The notes: generated by a model from the letters alone, not told the origin. A stretch of DNA of 64,000 bases from Succinatimonas sp. UBA7265 (GCA_002473165.1 DKSD01000068.1:1-64000); one strand, 5' to 3'; counted from the stretch's first letter, positions 30,509 to 40,052 are shown. Numbers and translations: made by a program.

Positions 30509-32047
30509 ATGGAAAAAAAACATACTTTAGCCCTGATCATCATGGATGGCTGGGGTGACAACCCTGACACCCGTTTCAACGCGGTCGCCAACGCCAAGAC
30601 CCCTAATCTCGACGCCCTGACCGCCAAATACGCCCACACCGATATCCAGGCTTCCGGCATTTACGTCGGCCTGCCTGACGGGCAGATGGGCAACTCCGAG
30701 GTCGGTCACACCAACATCGGCGCCGGCCGCGTGGTCTATCAGGAACTGACCCGCATCACCAAGGCCATTGAAGACGGAGACTTCTTCAAGAACCAGGTGC
30801 TTTGCGACGCTGTTGACAAAGCCGTCAAGGCCGGCAAAGCCGTGCACATCATGGGTCTGATGTCCCCAGGCGGCGTCCACAGCCACGAGAAACACATCGT
30901 GGCCATGATCAAACTGGCAGCGCAGCGCGGCGCCAAAAAGATTTACTTCCATCCCTTCCTCGACGGCCGTGACGTGCCGCCGCGTTCTGCGCAATCTGAC
31001 ATTGAGCTGTTTGAAAAGCTCTTCAAAGAGCTCGGCGTCGGCCGTATCGTCTCTCTGGTCGGCAGATACTACGCCATGGACCGCGACAACCGCTGGGATC
31101 GTGTCCAGGCAGCCTACGATCTGCTCACTGAGGCCAAGAGCGGCTTCGCGCCTTTCGCCACCGCCTCCGAGGCTCTGAAGGCCGCCTATGACCGCGGCGA
31201 AAACGACGAGTTCGTCAAGGCGTCCGTCGTCGGCGATCCGGTGAAGATGGAAGACGGCGACAGCCTCATCTTCATGAACTTCCGCGCTGACCGCGCCCGC
31301 CAGATCACCCGCGCTTTCGTCAATGACGACTCCGCTTTCACCGGCTTCAAACGCGCGTTCCGCCCTAAACTTGCGGACTTCGTGATGCTCACCCAGTACG
31401 CAGCTGACATCAAGACCGCCTGCGCCTATCCTCCTGAGGATCTCGTCAACACCTTAGGCGAGTGGCTCTCCAAGCACGGCAAGACCCAGCTGCGCATTTC
31501 CGAGACCGAGAAGTACGCGCACGTGACGTTCTTCTTCAACGGCGGCGTCGAAACCGTGTTCCCCGGCGAGGATCGCATCCTGATCCAGTCGCCGAAGGTC
31601 GCCACTTACGATTTGCAGCCTGAGATGAGCTCCCAGGAGCTTACCGACAAGCTCTGCGCGGCCATTGAGTCCGGCAAATACGACGTGATCATCTGCAACT
31701 ACCCTAACGGCGACATGGTCGGCCACACCGGCGTGTTCGAAGCAGCTGTCAAAGCCTGCGAGGCTGTCGACCACAGCATCGGCCGTGTGGTGGAGTCGTT
31801 AAAGAAAGTCGGAGGCGAGTGCCTGATCACCGCTGATCACGGCAACTGCGAGCGCATGAAGGACATGACGACCGGCCAGCCTTACACCGCCCACACCAAC
31901 CTCCCGGTTCCGTTCATCTACGTTGGCAGAAAGGCTGCGATGCGCGAAGGCGGCAGGCTCTGCGACATCGCCCCGACCATGCTTAAACTCTTAGGCATGG
32001 AACAGCCCAAAGAGATGACCGGCGAGTCCATCGTCAAGCTTGCTTGA
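30509..32047 (+). CDS. gpmI: 2,3-bisphosphoglycerate-independent phosphoglycerate mutase
   Basis: GpmI interconverts 3- and 2-phosphoglycerate in glycolysis, using Mn2+ and a phosphoserine intermediate. The 512-residue alkaline-phosphatase-superfamily enzyme starts TLALIIMDGWGDNP, has the catalytic serine in GQMGNSEVGHTNIGAGR, FHPFLDGRDVPP, and the metal-binding YPNGDMVGHTG and ITADHGNCE. Length matches E. coli GpmM (514). It is divergent from yibN and monocistronic. Confidence 0.96.
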   Translation: MEKKHTLALIIMDGWGDNPDTRFNAVANAKTPNLDALTAKYAHTDIQASGIYVGLPDGQMGNSEVGHTNIGAGRVVYQELTRITKAIEDGDFFKNQVLCDAVDKAVKAGKAVHIMGLMSPGGVHSHEKHIVAMIKLAAQRGAKKIYFHPFLDGRDVPPRSAQSDIELFEKLFKELGVGRIVSLVGRYYAMDRDNRWDRVQAAYDLLTEAKSGFAPFATASEALKAAYDRGENDEFVKASVVGDPVKMEDGDSLIFMNFRADRARQITRAFVNDDSAFTGFKRAFRPKLADFVMLTQYAADIKTACAYPPEDLVNTLGEWLSKHGKTQLRISETEKYAHVTFFFNGGVETVFPGEDRILIQSPKVATYDLQPEMSSQELTDKLCAAIESGKYDVIICNYPNGDMVGHTGVFEAAVKACEAVDHSIGRVVESLKKVGGECLITADHGNCERMKDMTTGQPYTAHTNLPVPFIYVGRKAAMREGGRLCDIAPTMLKLLGMEQPKEMTGESIVKLA

Positions 32048-32067
32048 GTAAAATCATTCTGTATAAC

Positions 32068-32095
32068 AAAAGGCAGCCCTCAGGCTGCCTTTTTT
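32068..32095. terminator. Bidirectional terminator between gpmI and pmbA
   Basis: An 11-bp stem AAAAGGCAGCC / GGCTGCCTTTT (loop CTCA) with T6 on the plus strand and A4 on its left arm for minus-strand transcripts. Confidence 0.92.
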
Positions 32096-32112
32096 GATCC
32101 TGCTTTTTCGCC

Positions 32113-33471
32113 TCAGTTTCCGGAAACGGTCATGCCGCTGACCAGCAGCGAACCGCATTGAACCTTATAGCGCGGATCCCGGTCTTTGCCGATGTACTCA
32201 AGGTGCATAAACATGTCGCGCAGGTTCCCGGCGATGGTGATCTCGGACACCGGATGCACTCGCTCTCCGTTTTTAAACCAGTACCCGGCCGCACCGCGCG
32301 AATAATTGCCCGAGGCCAGATCCGCCCCCTGCCCCATAAGCTCATCGACCACGATGCCTTCCCCGGCCGTCCTGAGCAGCTCGTCAAATTCGAGCGTGCG
32401 CTGCCCGTCCATGTCCACAAACCAGTTGTAAATGCCGCCTGAATGGCCGTTGGAACGGAAGCCTAACTTGCGCGCCGAATACGAGGCCAAAAGGTATTCT
32501 TTAAGCACTCCGTCCGTAACCGGCTGCGAACGGACGGCGCTGACCCCCTCTCCGTCACAGTTGGCCGCGCCCAGGGAGCCTAAAATCGTCGGATCCTCGG
32601 TGATCGTCACCCATTTGGGCATCACCTGTTTTCCCAGCATGTCACAGAGAAAAGAGCGGCGGCGGTAGATCGCGCCCCCGCCAATGGCCGCAGCGAAATT
32701 GCCTATGAGGCTTTGCGCCGCGCCACGCGTGAAGATCACGCTGTATTTGCCGGTTTTAACCGGGTGCGCCCCCAGGCGTCCCCGGGTGCGGCGTTCCGCC
32801 TCAGCGACCACCGCATCGGCGCTCATGAGATCCTGAGGACGGCGCGCCACGGTAAAGGAACTGCCGCGCTGCATCACGCCGCCCTGCTGCCCGAGCAGCG
32901 TGACGTCAGCTGAGCAGATGCTTGAAGCCGACGCACGGCAAAAACCGTTTGAATTGGCAAAACATCCCGTGTAAAGCGTATAGGAGGCGCTGGCCCCGTC
33001 ACTGCCGCGGATCTCTCCGTCTTTGCACTCTGCCGCCTTGCGATCGAGGGAGACCGCGAGCTGAACCGCCTCGTCAGGATCGGAAAATCCCGGATAAGTG
33101 ACTTTGAGGTCCTTAAAGCTCTGGCACAGAAGATCCCGATCTGCGATCCCGGCGCAGGGATCAGCGTCGGCAAACGAGGCGATGCTCATGGCGCTGTCTA
33201 TACAGCTGGCGATCGCCTCCGGGCTCAGATCCGTAGTCGAGGCGCTGCCGCGGCGGTGTCCCCGGTAAACGGTGACGCTCATGCCGTTGTCACGGTTGAA
33301 TTCGATGTTTTCCACCTCGCCGCTGCGTGCCGAAACAGAAATGCCGCTGGCGCCGCCTACGTCCACGGCGCATTCATCCGCGCCGGCCTTCACCGCCTTG
33401 CTGACGGTCTGTGCGGCTATATTGCTGAGTTTGTCCTTCTGTGCGCGGATATCTGTATTAAAATCGCTCAT
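32113..33471 (-). CDS. pmbA: PmbA/TldE, non-catalytic partner of metalloprotease TldD
   Basis: PmbA (TldE) pairs with TldD in a protease that trims peptide precursors (microcin B17) and degrades the CcdA antitoxin. The 452-residue protein shows the family regions VDVGGASGISVSARSGEVENIEF and NWFVDMDGQRTLEFDELLR, and lacks the HExxxH zinc motif that TldD carries, as expected for the partner subunit. The ATG at 33471 is preferred over an in-frame GTG four codons upstream. tldD is 10 kb away in another operon, and darP, a neighbour of pmbA in E. coli, is also elsewhere. Confidence 0.93.
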   Translation of the reverse strand: MSDFNTDIRAQKDKLSNIAAQTVSKAVKAGADECAVDVGGASGISVSARSGEVENIEFNRDNGMSVTVYRGHRRGSASTTDLSPEAIASCIDSAMSIASFADADPCAGIADRDLLCQSFKDLKVTYPGFSDPDEAVQLAVSLDRKAAECKDGEIRGSDGASASYTLYTGCFANSNGFCRASASSICSADVTLLGQQGGVMQRGSSFTVARRPQDLMSADAVVAEAERRTRGRLGAHPVKTGKYSVIFTRGAAQSLIGNFAAAIGGGAIYRRRSFLCDMLGKQVMPKWVTITEDPTILGSLGAANCDGEGVSAVRSQPVTDGVLKEYLLASYSARKLGFRSNGHSGGIYNWFVDMDGQRTLEFDELLRTAGEGIVVDELMGQGADLASGNYSRGAAGYWFKNGERVHPVSEITIAGNLRDMFMHLEYIGKDRDPRYKVQCGSLLVSGMTVSGN

Positions 33472-33600
33472 TGGCTGACCCACCGATCAAAACGCAGCCC
33501 GGGCTTCCGCAGGTCTGCCGCCGGGTTAAAGCAGGCAAAAAACGCGGAAGGCCCAAGTATAAAACCACAAATATTATCTGCTAACCGTCGAAACTTGCCA

Positions 33601-34632
33601 ATGAACACCGTCTCCCCAGCGAAAGCCGCAAAGGCGCAGCGCTCGCCTCTGATGAGTTTTGTGCGCACTTATCTGCTCTTCATCGCCATTGCCACCGGCG
33701 GTCTGGTCTTCTGCCTGTTTCACTTCATCCCCGCCCTGGCGCCGTTAAAACCCGCAGCCTATTTCTTTGGCAGCGACATGCTGCCGGTCTTCATTTTCTC
33801 CATGCTTTACCTGTCGTTTTGCAAGGTAAACCTGAAGGAGATGAAACCGCGCCGCTGGCACCTGATCGTTTACGCTACCATGTTCGCGATGTCAGCTGCC
33901 ATCGCCGTATACCTGGGAAGCCATCAGGATTCGCCTTACAAAGTGCTGCTTGAGGGGGCGCTGATCTGCGTGATCTTCCCGCCTGCCGCGGCGGCCGGCG
34001 TGATCGGCGATCGCATCGGCGGCAATGAATCGTCCATCGTGACCGGCGTGCTGATAGGCAACGTGCTCACCTCGGTGTCGATCCCGCTGCTGTTCCCGCT
34101 GTTTACCACCGCATTGCACGGCAGCTTTTTCGAAGAATTCCTGACGATCGCCGCAAAGGTGTTTCCGGTGGTCGTCCTGCCGCTGATCCTCGCGTTTGCG
34201 ACTAAGGCTTTTTTAAAGCGCGTGCATCACTTCATCATCACGAAGCTGCATGATCTGTCGTTCTATTTGTGGGGGATCACGCTGGCGACTATAGCCGGAC
34301 GCTCGTTTGACTGCCTGGTAAATTCACCGGAACCGGCCTCAACGCTGTGGGCTTTGGCTTTGATCGGGCTTGCTACCACAGCATTCAATTTTGCCTACGG
34401 CAAGTTTGTCGGCAACTCGGAAGGGCAGCGCATCAGCGCCGGCCAGGCCTTTGGCCAGCGCAACGGCGTGTTCGGGCTGTGGGTGTCATTTGCCTATCTC
34501 GAACCTGCGGCCGTGATCGCCCCGGGCTGCTACATCCTGTGGCAGAACCTGGTCAATGCCTGGCAGATGGCCTACAGGGAAAAGATCGTCAGCCGCTGCA
34601 AAAAAAGCGGGACGACTCCTTACCACGAATAA
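33601..34632 (+). CDS. Putative bile acid:sodium symporter family (BASS-like) transporter
   Basis: This 343-residue inner-membrane protein has about ten hydrophobic segments. GVLIGNVLTSVSIPLLFPLF and FGQRNGVFGLWVSFAYLEPAAVIAPGCYILWQN resemble the two crossover regions of BASS-fold transporters, but conservation is loose. Substrate unknown; organic anions would fit the fold. No clear Shine-Dalgarno precedes the ATG. It stands alone between pmbA (divergent) and the DUF2750 gene (convergent, 4 bp away). Confidence 0.6.
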   Translation: MNTVSPAKAAKAQRSPLMSFVRTYLLFIAIATGGLVFCLFHFIPALAPLKPAAYFFGSDMLPVFIFSMLYLSFCKVNLKEMKPRRWHLIVYATMFAMSAAIAVYLGSHQDSPYKVLLEGALICVIFPPAAAAGVIGDRIGGNESSIVTGVLIGNVLTSVSIPLLFPLFTTALHGSFFEEFLTIAAKVFPVVVLPLILAFATKAFLKRVHHFIITKLHDLSFYLWGITLATIAGRSFDCLVNSPEPASTLWALALIGLATTAFNFAYGKFVGNSEGQRISAGQAFGQRNGVFGLWVSFAYLEPAAVIAPGCYILWQNLVNAWQMAYREKIVSRCKKSGTTPYHE

Positions 34633-34636
34633 ACGC

Positions 34637-35008
34637 TCAGCCCAGCTTTTCGGGCAGATCGGTCTCAAACTCGCCGTCGGGCACAGGCATGAAAGCCAAA
34701 AGGCCGCCGCCTTCTTTAAGCGCCGGATACCATTTCTCCGCATAAACGGCGCAGCTTATCTTCTGGGGGCTGGCGCCTTCAAGCTGCTGCGAGGCAATAA
34801 AATCCCGGGCAAACACCTCATCTGAGAACACCGGCAGCACCTGGCCGCCTGCATCCTCTGACTGCTCCTCAAGCACCACCGGCCCGTCCTCGTCGGTGAT
34901 TATCCAAAAGCAGCCTGCTTCCCTGACCCGGTTCATAAAGAACGCCCGGCGGTATTCCGCGTTCAAAGCCTGCGCGGCATCGTGCTCTTTTTGAGTTAAC
35001 TCGCTCAT
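34637..35008 (-). CDS. DUF2750 family protein
   Basis: This 123-residue cytoplasmic protein matches the DUF2750 pattern: REAGCFWIITDEDGPVVL, then LPVFSDEVFARDF and EKWYPALKEGGGLLAFMPVP near the C-terminus. Function is unknown in the family. It begins 10 bp after the uvrA stop with a GGAGA site, so it is very likely co-transcribed with uvrA. Whether that ties it to DNA repair is not shown. Confidence 0.75.
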   Translation of the reverse strand: MSELTQKEHDAAQALNAEYRRAFFMNRVREAGCFWIITDEDGPVVLEEQSEDAGGQVLPVFSDEVFARDFIASQQLEGASPQKISCAVYAEKWYPALKEGGGLLAFMPVPDGEFETDLPEKLG

Positions 35009-35018
35009 TCTGTCTCCT

Positions 35019-37853
35019 TCAGTATCCGCGTTTTAAGATGGGTTTTAAAAACTGCCCGGTGTAGGAACGCGCGCATTTGGCGACCTCCTCGGGGGTGCCG
35101 GTGGCGATCACGGTGCCGCCGCCTGAGCCGCCCTCAGGCCCCAGATCTATGAGGTAATCGGCCGTTTTGATCACATCGAGGTTATGCTCGATCACCACTA
35201 CGGTGTTCCCGCGGTCGCGTAAGCTCAGCAGCACCGAAAGCAACTGTTTTACATCATGAAAGTGTAATCCGGTCGTCGGTTCGTCCAACACGTACAGCGT
35301 CTTGCCGGTAGCCCGCTTTGACAGTTCCTTTGAAAGTTTGATGCGCTGGGCTTCGCCGCCTGAGAAAGTCGTGGCCGCCTGCCCAAGCGTGATATAGGAC
35401 AATCCCACATCCATGAGCGTCTGCAGTTTGGCAGCCAGTGAAGGCACCGGTTTGAAAAACTCCAGAGCCTCTTCGACGTTCATGTCGAGGACCTCGGAAA
35501 TGTCCTTGCCCTTGTATTTGATCTCCAGCGTTTCGCGGTTGTAACGCCGGCCCTGGCACTCGTCGCATTTTACGAACACGTCCGGCATGAAATTCATGGA
35601 AACCTTGATGGTGCCGTCGCCCTGGCAGGCCTCGCAGCGCCCGCCCTTTACGTTAAAGGAAAAACGGCCTGGCCCATAGCCGCGGGCGCGCGCCTCCGGC
35701 GTCATGGAGAACAGGTTGCGGATTTCCCCGAAGATGCCCACATAGGTTGCAGGATTGGAACGCGGAGTGCGCCCGATCGGGCTCTGATCTATGCAGATGA
35801 TCTTGTCAAACAGCTCCAGCCCTTTAATGCCTTTGCAGGGCGCAGGATCCTCGTTGGCGGTCACGCCGTTGAGTGCCCGCTCCGCCGTCCGCACCAGCGT
35901 GTCGTTGATAAGCGTCGACTTGCCGGAGCCCGACACCCCGGTAACCACCACAAAACAGCCTGCCGGGATCGACACTGTGATGTCTTTTAAGTTGTTGCCG
36001 GTGCAGCCTTCGAGCGTCAGCATTTTGCCCTTTTGGGGTTTGACGCGCTTTTTGGGGATCTCGATGCGCTTGCGCCCTGCCAGATAATCCCCGGTCAGGG
36101 AGTTTTTGTTGTTCTCAAGATCTTCGACCGTGCCCTGGGCAATCACCTGCCCGCCGTGCACGCCGGCGCCCGGGCCGATGTCCACGATCTCATCTGCCGC
36201 GCGCATCGTGTCTTCATCATGCTCGACGACGATCACGGTGTTGCCCAGATCGCGCAGGTGCTTCAACGCGTCGAGCAGGCGGCTGTTGTCGCGCTGGTGC
36301 AGCCCGATAGACGGCTCATCGAGGGTGTACATCACGCCCGTCAGCCCGGCGCCTATCTGCGAGGCCAGGCGGATGCGCTGCGCCTCGCCGCCTGAGAGGG
36401 TCTCAGCCGAGCGGGAGAGCGTCAGATAGCCCAAACCGACGTTGATCAGGAACGAGAGGCGGTTTTTAATCTCCTTTAACAGCCTCGTGGCGATGGTGCC
36501 CTGCTGCTCGGTAAGCTTCAGCGAATCGAAGAACTGATAAGCATCCTGGATGGACAGATTCGAGACCTCAGGGAGCGATCTGCCATTTACAAAGACATGG
36601 CGGTATTCCTTTTTCAGGCGGGCGCCATGGCATTCCGGACACGGCAGCGGCGTCATCAGCGTCGCGATGTATTCGCGGACGTATTCGGACTCCGTCTCAT
36701 GCAGGCGCCTTTCATAGTTGGGGATCACGCCTTCAAAGGGTTCATAGCGCTTTTCCGTCTTAGAGGCGGTCTTAAAGACCATGGGGATCGGCTCTTTGGA
36801 GCCGTACAGGAAGATCTCGCGCTCTTTTTTTGAAAGATCTTTAAACGGCTTGCGCAGATCTATGCCGTAATGGGCGGCCACCTGCTCCAGGTACCTGAAA
36901 TAGAAAACATAGCGCCGGTCCCAGCCGGTGATCGCGCCTTCCCACACGGATTTGTTTTCATCGGGGACGATCTTCTTTTCATCAAAAACCATCATCGAAC
37001 CCAGACCGTCGCATTTAGGGCAGGATCCGTGCGGGTTGTTAAACGAAAAATCGCGAGGCTCAAGTTCAGGGATGGAGTAACCGCAGATCGGGCAGGAGTA
37101 TTTAGCCGAAAAGAGGATCTCGTCCTTTTTCTCGTGATCATCCATCGGCGCGGCCGTGCACAGCCCGTCGGCATACTTTAGCGCCGTCTCGATGGAGTCG
37201 GCCACGCGCTGCCGGATGTCCGGGCGGATCTTGAAGCGGTCGACGATAATGTCGATGTCATGCTTGATGCGCAGCCCCAGTGCCGGCACATCCGTCAGAT
37301 CATAAATATTCCCGTCCACGCGCACCCTGATAAAACCGTCCCGGGAGAGATCCGCAAACAGCTGGCGGTACTCGCCTTTGCGCCCGCGCACCACCGGGGC
37401 GAGGATCATGTACTTGGCGCCCTCCGGCAGCGCCATCACCGCATCGGTCATCTCCGTCACGGTCTGCGCCTTGAGCACCGTCCCGTGATCCGGGCAGCGC
37501 GCCTGCCCGATGCGCGCCCACATCAGGCGCAAATAGTCGTGGATCTCCGTTATGGTTCCAACCGTGGAGCGGGGATTGTGGGAGGTGGATTTTTGTTCAA
37601 TGGAGATCGCAGGCGACAGGCCCTCAATAGCGTCGACATCAGGCTTTTCGCTCAGCGAGAGGAACTGGCGGGCATATGAGGACAGCGATTCAACATACCG
37701 GCGCTGGCCCTCGGCGTACAGGGTGTCAAACGCCAGTGAAGACTTGCCGGATCCTGAAAGCCCGGTCACCACAACCAGCTTATTTCTGGGGATTACCAGA
37801 CTGATATTTTTAAGATTGTGGGTGCGCGCGCCGCGAATTGATATTTTATCCAT
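35019..37853 (-). CDS. uvrA: UvrABC system protein A (excinuclease ATPase)
   Basis: UvrA recognises bulky DNA lesions as a dimer and loads UvrB in nucleotide excision repair. The 944-residue protein has two ABC ATPase modules (GLSGSGKSSLAFDT near 31 and GVSGSGKSTLINDT near 640; signatures LSGGEAQRIRLASQ and FSGGEAQRIKLSKE). It also has both zinc fingers, CPICGYSIPELEP...CPKC and CEACQGDG...CDEC. Length matches the family (940). It is divergent from ssb, the classical arrangement. Confidence 0.97.
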   Translation of the reverse strand: MDKISIRGARTHNLKNISLVIPRNKLVVVTGLSGSGKSSLAFDTLYAEGQRRYVESLSSYARQFLSLSEKPDVDAIEGLSPAISIEQKSTSHNPRSTVGTITEIHDYLRLMWARIGQARCPDHGTVLKAQTVTEMTDAVMALPEGAKYMILAPVVRGRKGEYRQLFADLSRDGFIRVRVDGNIYDLTDVPALGLRIKHDIDIIVDRFKIRPDIRQRVADSIETALKYADGLCTAAPMDDHEKKDEILFSAKYSCPICGYSIPELEPRDFSFNNPHGSCPKCDGLGSMMVFDEKKIVPDENKSVWEGAITGWDRRYVFYFRYLEQVAAHYGIDLRKPFKDLSKKEREIFLYGSKEPIPMVFKTASKTEKRYEPFEGVIPNYERRLHETESEYVREYIATLMTPLPCPECHGARLKKEYRHVFVNGRSLPEVSNLSIQDAYQFFDSLKLTEQQGTIATRLLKEIKNRLSFLINVGLGYLTLSRSAETLSGGEAQRIRLASQIGAGLTGVMYTLDEPSIGLHQRDNSRLLDALKHLRDLGNTVIVVEHDEDTMRAADEIVDIGPGAGVHGGQVIAQGTVEDLENNKNSLTGDYLAGRKRIEIPKKRVKPQKGKMLTLEGCTGNNLKDITVSIPAGCFVVVTGVSGSGKSTLINDTLVRTAERALNGVTANEDPAPCKGIKGLELFDKIICIDQSPIGRTPRSNPATYVGIFGEIRNLFSMTPEARARGYGPGRFSFNVKGGRCEACQGDGTIKVSMNFMPDVFVKCDECQGRRYNRETLEIKYKGKDISEVLDMNVEEALEFFKPVPSLAAKLQTLMDVGLSYITLGQAATTFSGGEAQRIKLSKELSKRATGKTLYVLDEPTTGLHFHDVKQLLSVLLSLRDRGNTVVVIEHNLDVIKTADYLIDLGPEGGSGGGTVIATGTPEEVAKCARSYTGQFLKPILKRGY

Positions 37854-37924
37854 TTGAATGCCGATGCCGTTTTTGCTATTGTCTGTGGCGGATCCCTCCG
37901 CCGTCGGAATTCTTTTTTGACGGC

Positions 37925-37937
37925 GTATATATTACAG
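37925..37937. promoter_or_regulatory. LexA-like half site in the uvrA-ssb spacer
   Basis: GTATATATTACAG resembles the right half and core of an SOS box but is one base short and lacks the left CTGT. It is placed where uvrA and ssb SOS boxes lie in E. coli. Very tentative. Confidence 0.2.
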
Positions 37938-38025
37938 GGAAGGAGCTGCCGTGAGCTCTCCGGTGAAAAAGATGCGCTGCGGACATGGATGCGCAGACGC
38001 CGACCAACGGATCCCATAATACAGA

Positions 38026-38031
38026 TATAAT
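38026..38031 (+). promoter_or_regulatory. -10 hexamer of ssb
   Basis: A consensus TATAAT lies 60 bases before the ssb ATG. No strong -35 is seen. Confidence 0.45.
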
Positions 38032-38091
38032 TTTTACACAGTAATTTACCTTAAAGTTAATAAAGCATTTGAATAACAAGGACGAATTTAT

Positions 38092-38697
38092 ATGGCCCGT
38101 GGCGTAAACAAAGTTATCCTTATCGGCAACCTTGGGGATGAACCCACTCTCAGAACCACTACAACCGGCAAAAACGTCGCCACCATTTCCATGGTCACGA
38201 ACGAAAGCCGCCGCAACGCTGAAACCGGCGAATACACCGAGTTCGCTGAATGGCATCATGTCGTGATGTGGGGAAAACTTGCGGATATCGCCAAGCAGTA
38301 TCTGCACAAGGGCTCCCAGATCTACGTTGAGGGCAAGCTTCGCACCCGCTCGTACATGGACAAACAGAACCAGAAACGCTACGTCACTGAGATCGTGGCC
38401 GACGAGATGCAGATGTTAGGTTCCAGGCCCCAGGGCGCCCAGGGCGGCTATCAGGCCTCACCGCGCTCCGCCTCCTACGGCAGCGGCGGCCAGAACAATT
38501 ACGGAAGCCAGAACTCCGGCGCTTACGGCTCGCAAAACGGCGCCGGCAACGGCGCGCAGAACGCCGGCTCGTACGGCGCTCAGCCCCAGCAAGGCTACAG
38601 CCAGAGCGCCGCGCCTGAGAGCGCGCCGAGAGCCCCTGAGCCTGCCGTGCCCGTCGAACCGGATAACGGTCCGATCAACGATGACATCCCGTTCTGA
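38092..38697 (+). CDS. ssb: Single-stranded DNA-binding protein
   Basis: SSB coats single-stranded DNA during replication, recombination and repair as a tetramer. The 201-residue protein has an OB-fold (ARGVNKVILIGNLGDEPTLR to about residue 112, including EWHHVVMWGKLADIA), a long Gly/Asn/Gln/Ser-rich disordered linker, and the conserved acidic tip DDIPF that docks partner proteins. The linker has near-repeats such as YGSQNSGAYGSQNGAG. AGGA precedes the ATG. Confidence 0.97.
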   Translation: MARGVNKVILIGNLGDEPTLRTTTTGKNVATISMVTNESRRNAETGEYTEFAEWHHVVMWGKLADIAKQYLHKGSQIYVEGKLRTRSYMDKQNQKRYVTEIVADEMQMLGSRPQGAQGGYQASPRSASYGSGGQNNYGSQNSGAYGSQNGAGNGAQNAGSYGAQPQQGYSQSAAPESAPRAPEPAVPVEPDNGPINDDIPF

Positions 38698-38719
38698 TCC
38701 CCCGGAATTTTTAAACCGC

Positions 38720-38745
38720 AAGGCGCCGCAAAAGGCGCCTTTTTT
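38720..38745 (+). terminator. Terminator of ssb
   Basis: An 8-bp stem AAGGCGCC / GGCGCCTT with a GCAAAA loop, followed by T6, 22 bp after the stop. Confidence 0.92.
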
Positions 38746-38860
38746 CTGTCCTGAAGGCAGGATAAACAACTGTCGTGCGCCCACGGGTTTTACTGATCCG
38801 GATAATGCCGGGTTTTACGCTTGGGCTACGCATCTGCACACTATAAGCACGGCGCCTGTG

Positions 38861-38869
38861 TGATATACT
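38861..38869 (+). promoter_or_regulatory. Extended -10 promoter of mreB
   Basis: TGA-TATACT (hexamer 38864-38869) lies 58 bases upstream of the mreB ATG, with no good -35. Confidence 0.5.
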
Positions 38870-38927
38870 TTCTGCAGTTTGTGCCTGGCGCAAAAAAGCG
38901 CTTTCTTCTTGGTTTGGCTCCTGATAA

Positions 38928-39980
38928 ATGTTCAAGAAATTACGCAGCATGTTCTCCAATGATCTCTCGATAGATCTTGGAACTGCCAACACCCTGGTTT
39001 ATGTAAAAAACAGAGGCATCGTGCTCAACGAGCCTTCTGTGGTTGCTGTAAGGATCGACCGCAACGGCGGCGCCCAGCGTAAAGTCGATGCCGTCGGCAA
39101 AGCGGCTAAAGAAATGCTCGGCCGCAACCCTGACAATATCGAAGTTATCCGCCCGATGAAAGACGGCGTGATCGCTGATTTCCAGTACACGGAGAAAATG
39201 CTCCAGTACTTTATAGACAAGGTGCTCTCGGGGTCCCACTATTTCCCGTTTAAACCCTCTCCGCGCGTGCTGGTCTGCGTTCCCTGCGGCGCCACCCAGG
39301 TTGAACGCCGTGCCATCCGTGAGTCTGTGGAAGGCGCTGGCGCCAGCGAGGTGTTCCTGATCACCGAGCCTATGGCCGCAGCCATCGGCGCCGGGCTTCC
39401 GGTTTCCGAGGCCACGGGTTCCATGATCGTCGACATCGGCGGCGGCACCACGGAAGTGGCCATTATCTCCTTAAACGGCGTTGTCTATTCAAGCTCGGTG
39501 CGCATCGGCGGCAACCGCTTTGATCAGGCGATTATCGATTACGTGCGCAACACGAAGCGCTATGACATCGGCGAGGCGACCGCGGAGAAAGTCAAGATTG
39601 AGATCGGCTCTGCGTATGCCGAGCAGGAAATGCACGAAGAGGAAGTCCGCGGCCGTTCTGTCGTCGAAGGCGTGCCCCGCTCTTTTACCCTCAACTCCAA
39701 TGAAATCCTCGAAGCCCTTTCCGATCCGATCAAGGGCATCGTGAACGCGGTCAGGACCGCCCTTGAGAAATCCCCTCCTGAGCTGGCCGCTGACATTTAC
39801 GCCCACGGCATGGTGCTTTCAGGCGGCGGCGCGCTGCTGCACAACCTGGACAAGCTCCTGCGCGAGGAAACCGGCATTCCGGTCGTCATCGCCGATGATC
39901 CGCTCACCTGCGTCGCCAGGGGCGGCGGCAAAGCGCTGGAGATGTACGACTCCCAGCAGGACAACGAGATTTTCGACTGA
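38928..39980 (+). CDS. mreB: Rod shape-determining actin homologue MreB
   Basis: MreB forms membrane-bound filaments that guide lateral cell-wall synthesis. The 350-residue protein starts with the amphipathic FKKLRSMFSNDLSIDLGTANTLVYVKN and has phosphate loops DLGTANT and DIGGGTTEVAI plus GGNRFDQAI. Length matches E. coli MreB (347), implying a rod-shaped cell. It leads mreBCD, but a terminator separates it from mreC. Confidence 0.97.
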   Translation: MFKKLRSMFSNDLSIDLGTANTLVYVKNRGIVLNEPSVVAVRIDRNGGAQRKVDAVGKAAKEMLGRNPDNIEVIRPMKDGVIADFQYTEKMLQYFIDKVLSGSHYFPFKPSPRVLVCVPCGATQVERRAIRESVEGAGASEVFLITEPMAAAIGAGLPVSEATGSMIVDIGGGTTEVAIISLNGVVYSSSVRIGGNRFDQAIIDYVRNTKRYDIGEATAEKVKIEIGSAYAEQEMHEEEVRGRSVVEGVPRSFTLNSNEILEALSDPIKGIVNAVRTALEKSPPELAADIYAHGMVLSGGGALLHNLDKLLREETGIPVVIADDPLTCVARGGGKALEMYDSQQDNEIFD

Positions 39981-39989
39981 GTCAGTTAC

Positions 39990-40024
39990 AGCAAAGGGTC
40001 CTGAAAAGGGCCCTTGTGCTTTTT
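39990..40024 (+). terminator. Terminator between mreB and mreC
   Basis: A stem AGCA-AAGGGTCC / GGGCCCTT-G-TGCT (loop TGAAAA, one bulge, one G-U pair) is followed by T4-5. It probably makes most transcripts stop after mreB, keeping MreB far above MreCD. Confidence 0.8.
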
Positions 40025-40052
40025 AACGCCCTAAACCTGACAGGATCATCCC

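Noticed and set aside
37886..37923. Overlapping hairpins in the uvrA leader
   Set aside because: GGCGGA/TCCGCC and CCGTC/GACGG stems overlap by two bases, but both are short and no U-tract lies on the uvrA strand, so a switch is not supported.
37854..38091. SOS (LexA) box in the uvrA-ssb spacer
   Set aside because: No CTGT-N8-ACAG is present. GTATATATTACAG is one base short and lacks the left half, so it was kept only as a very weak feature.
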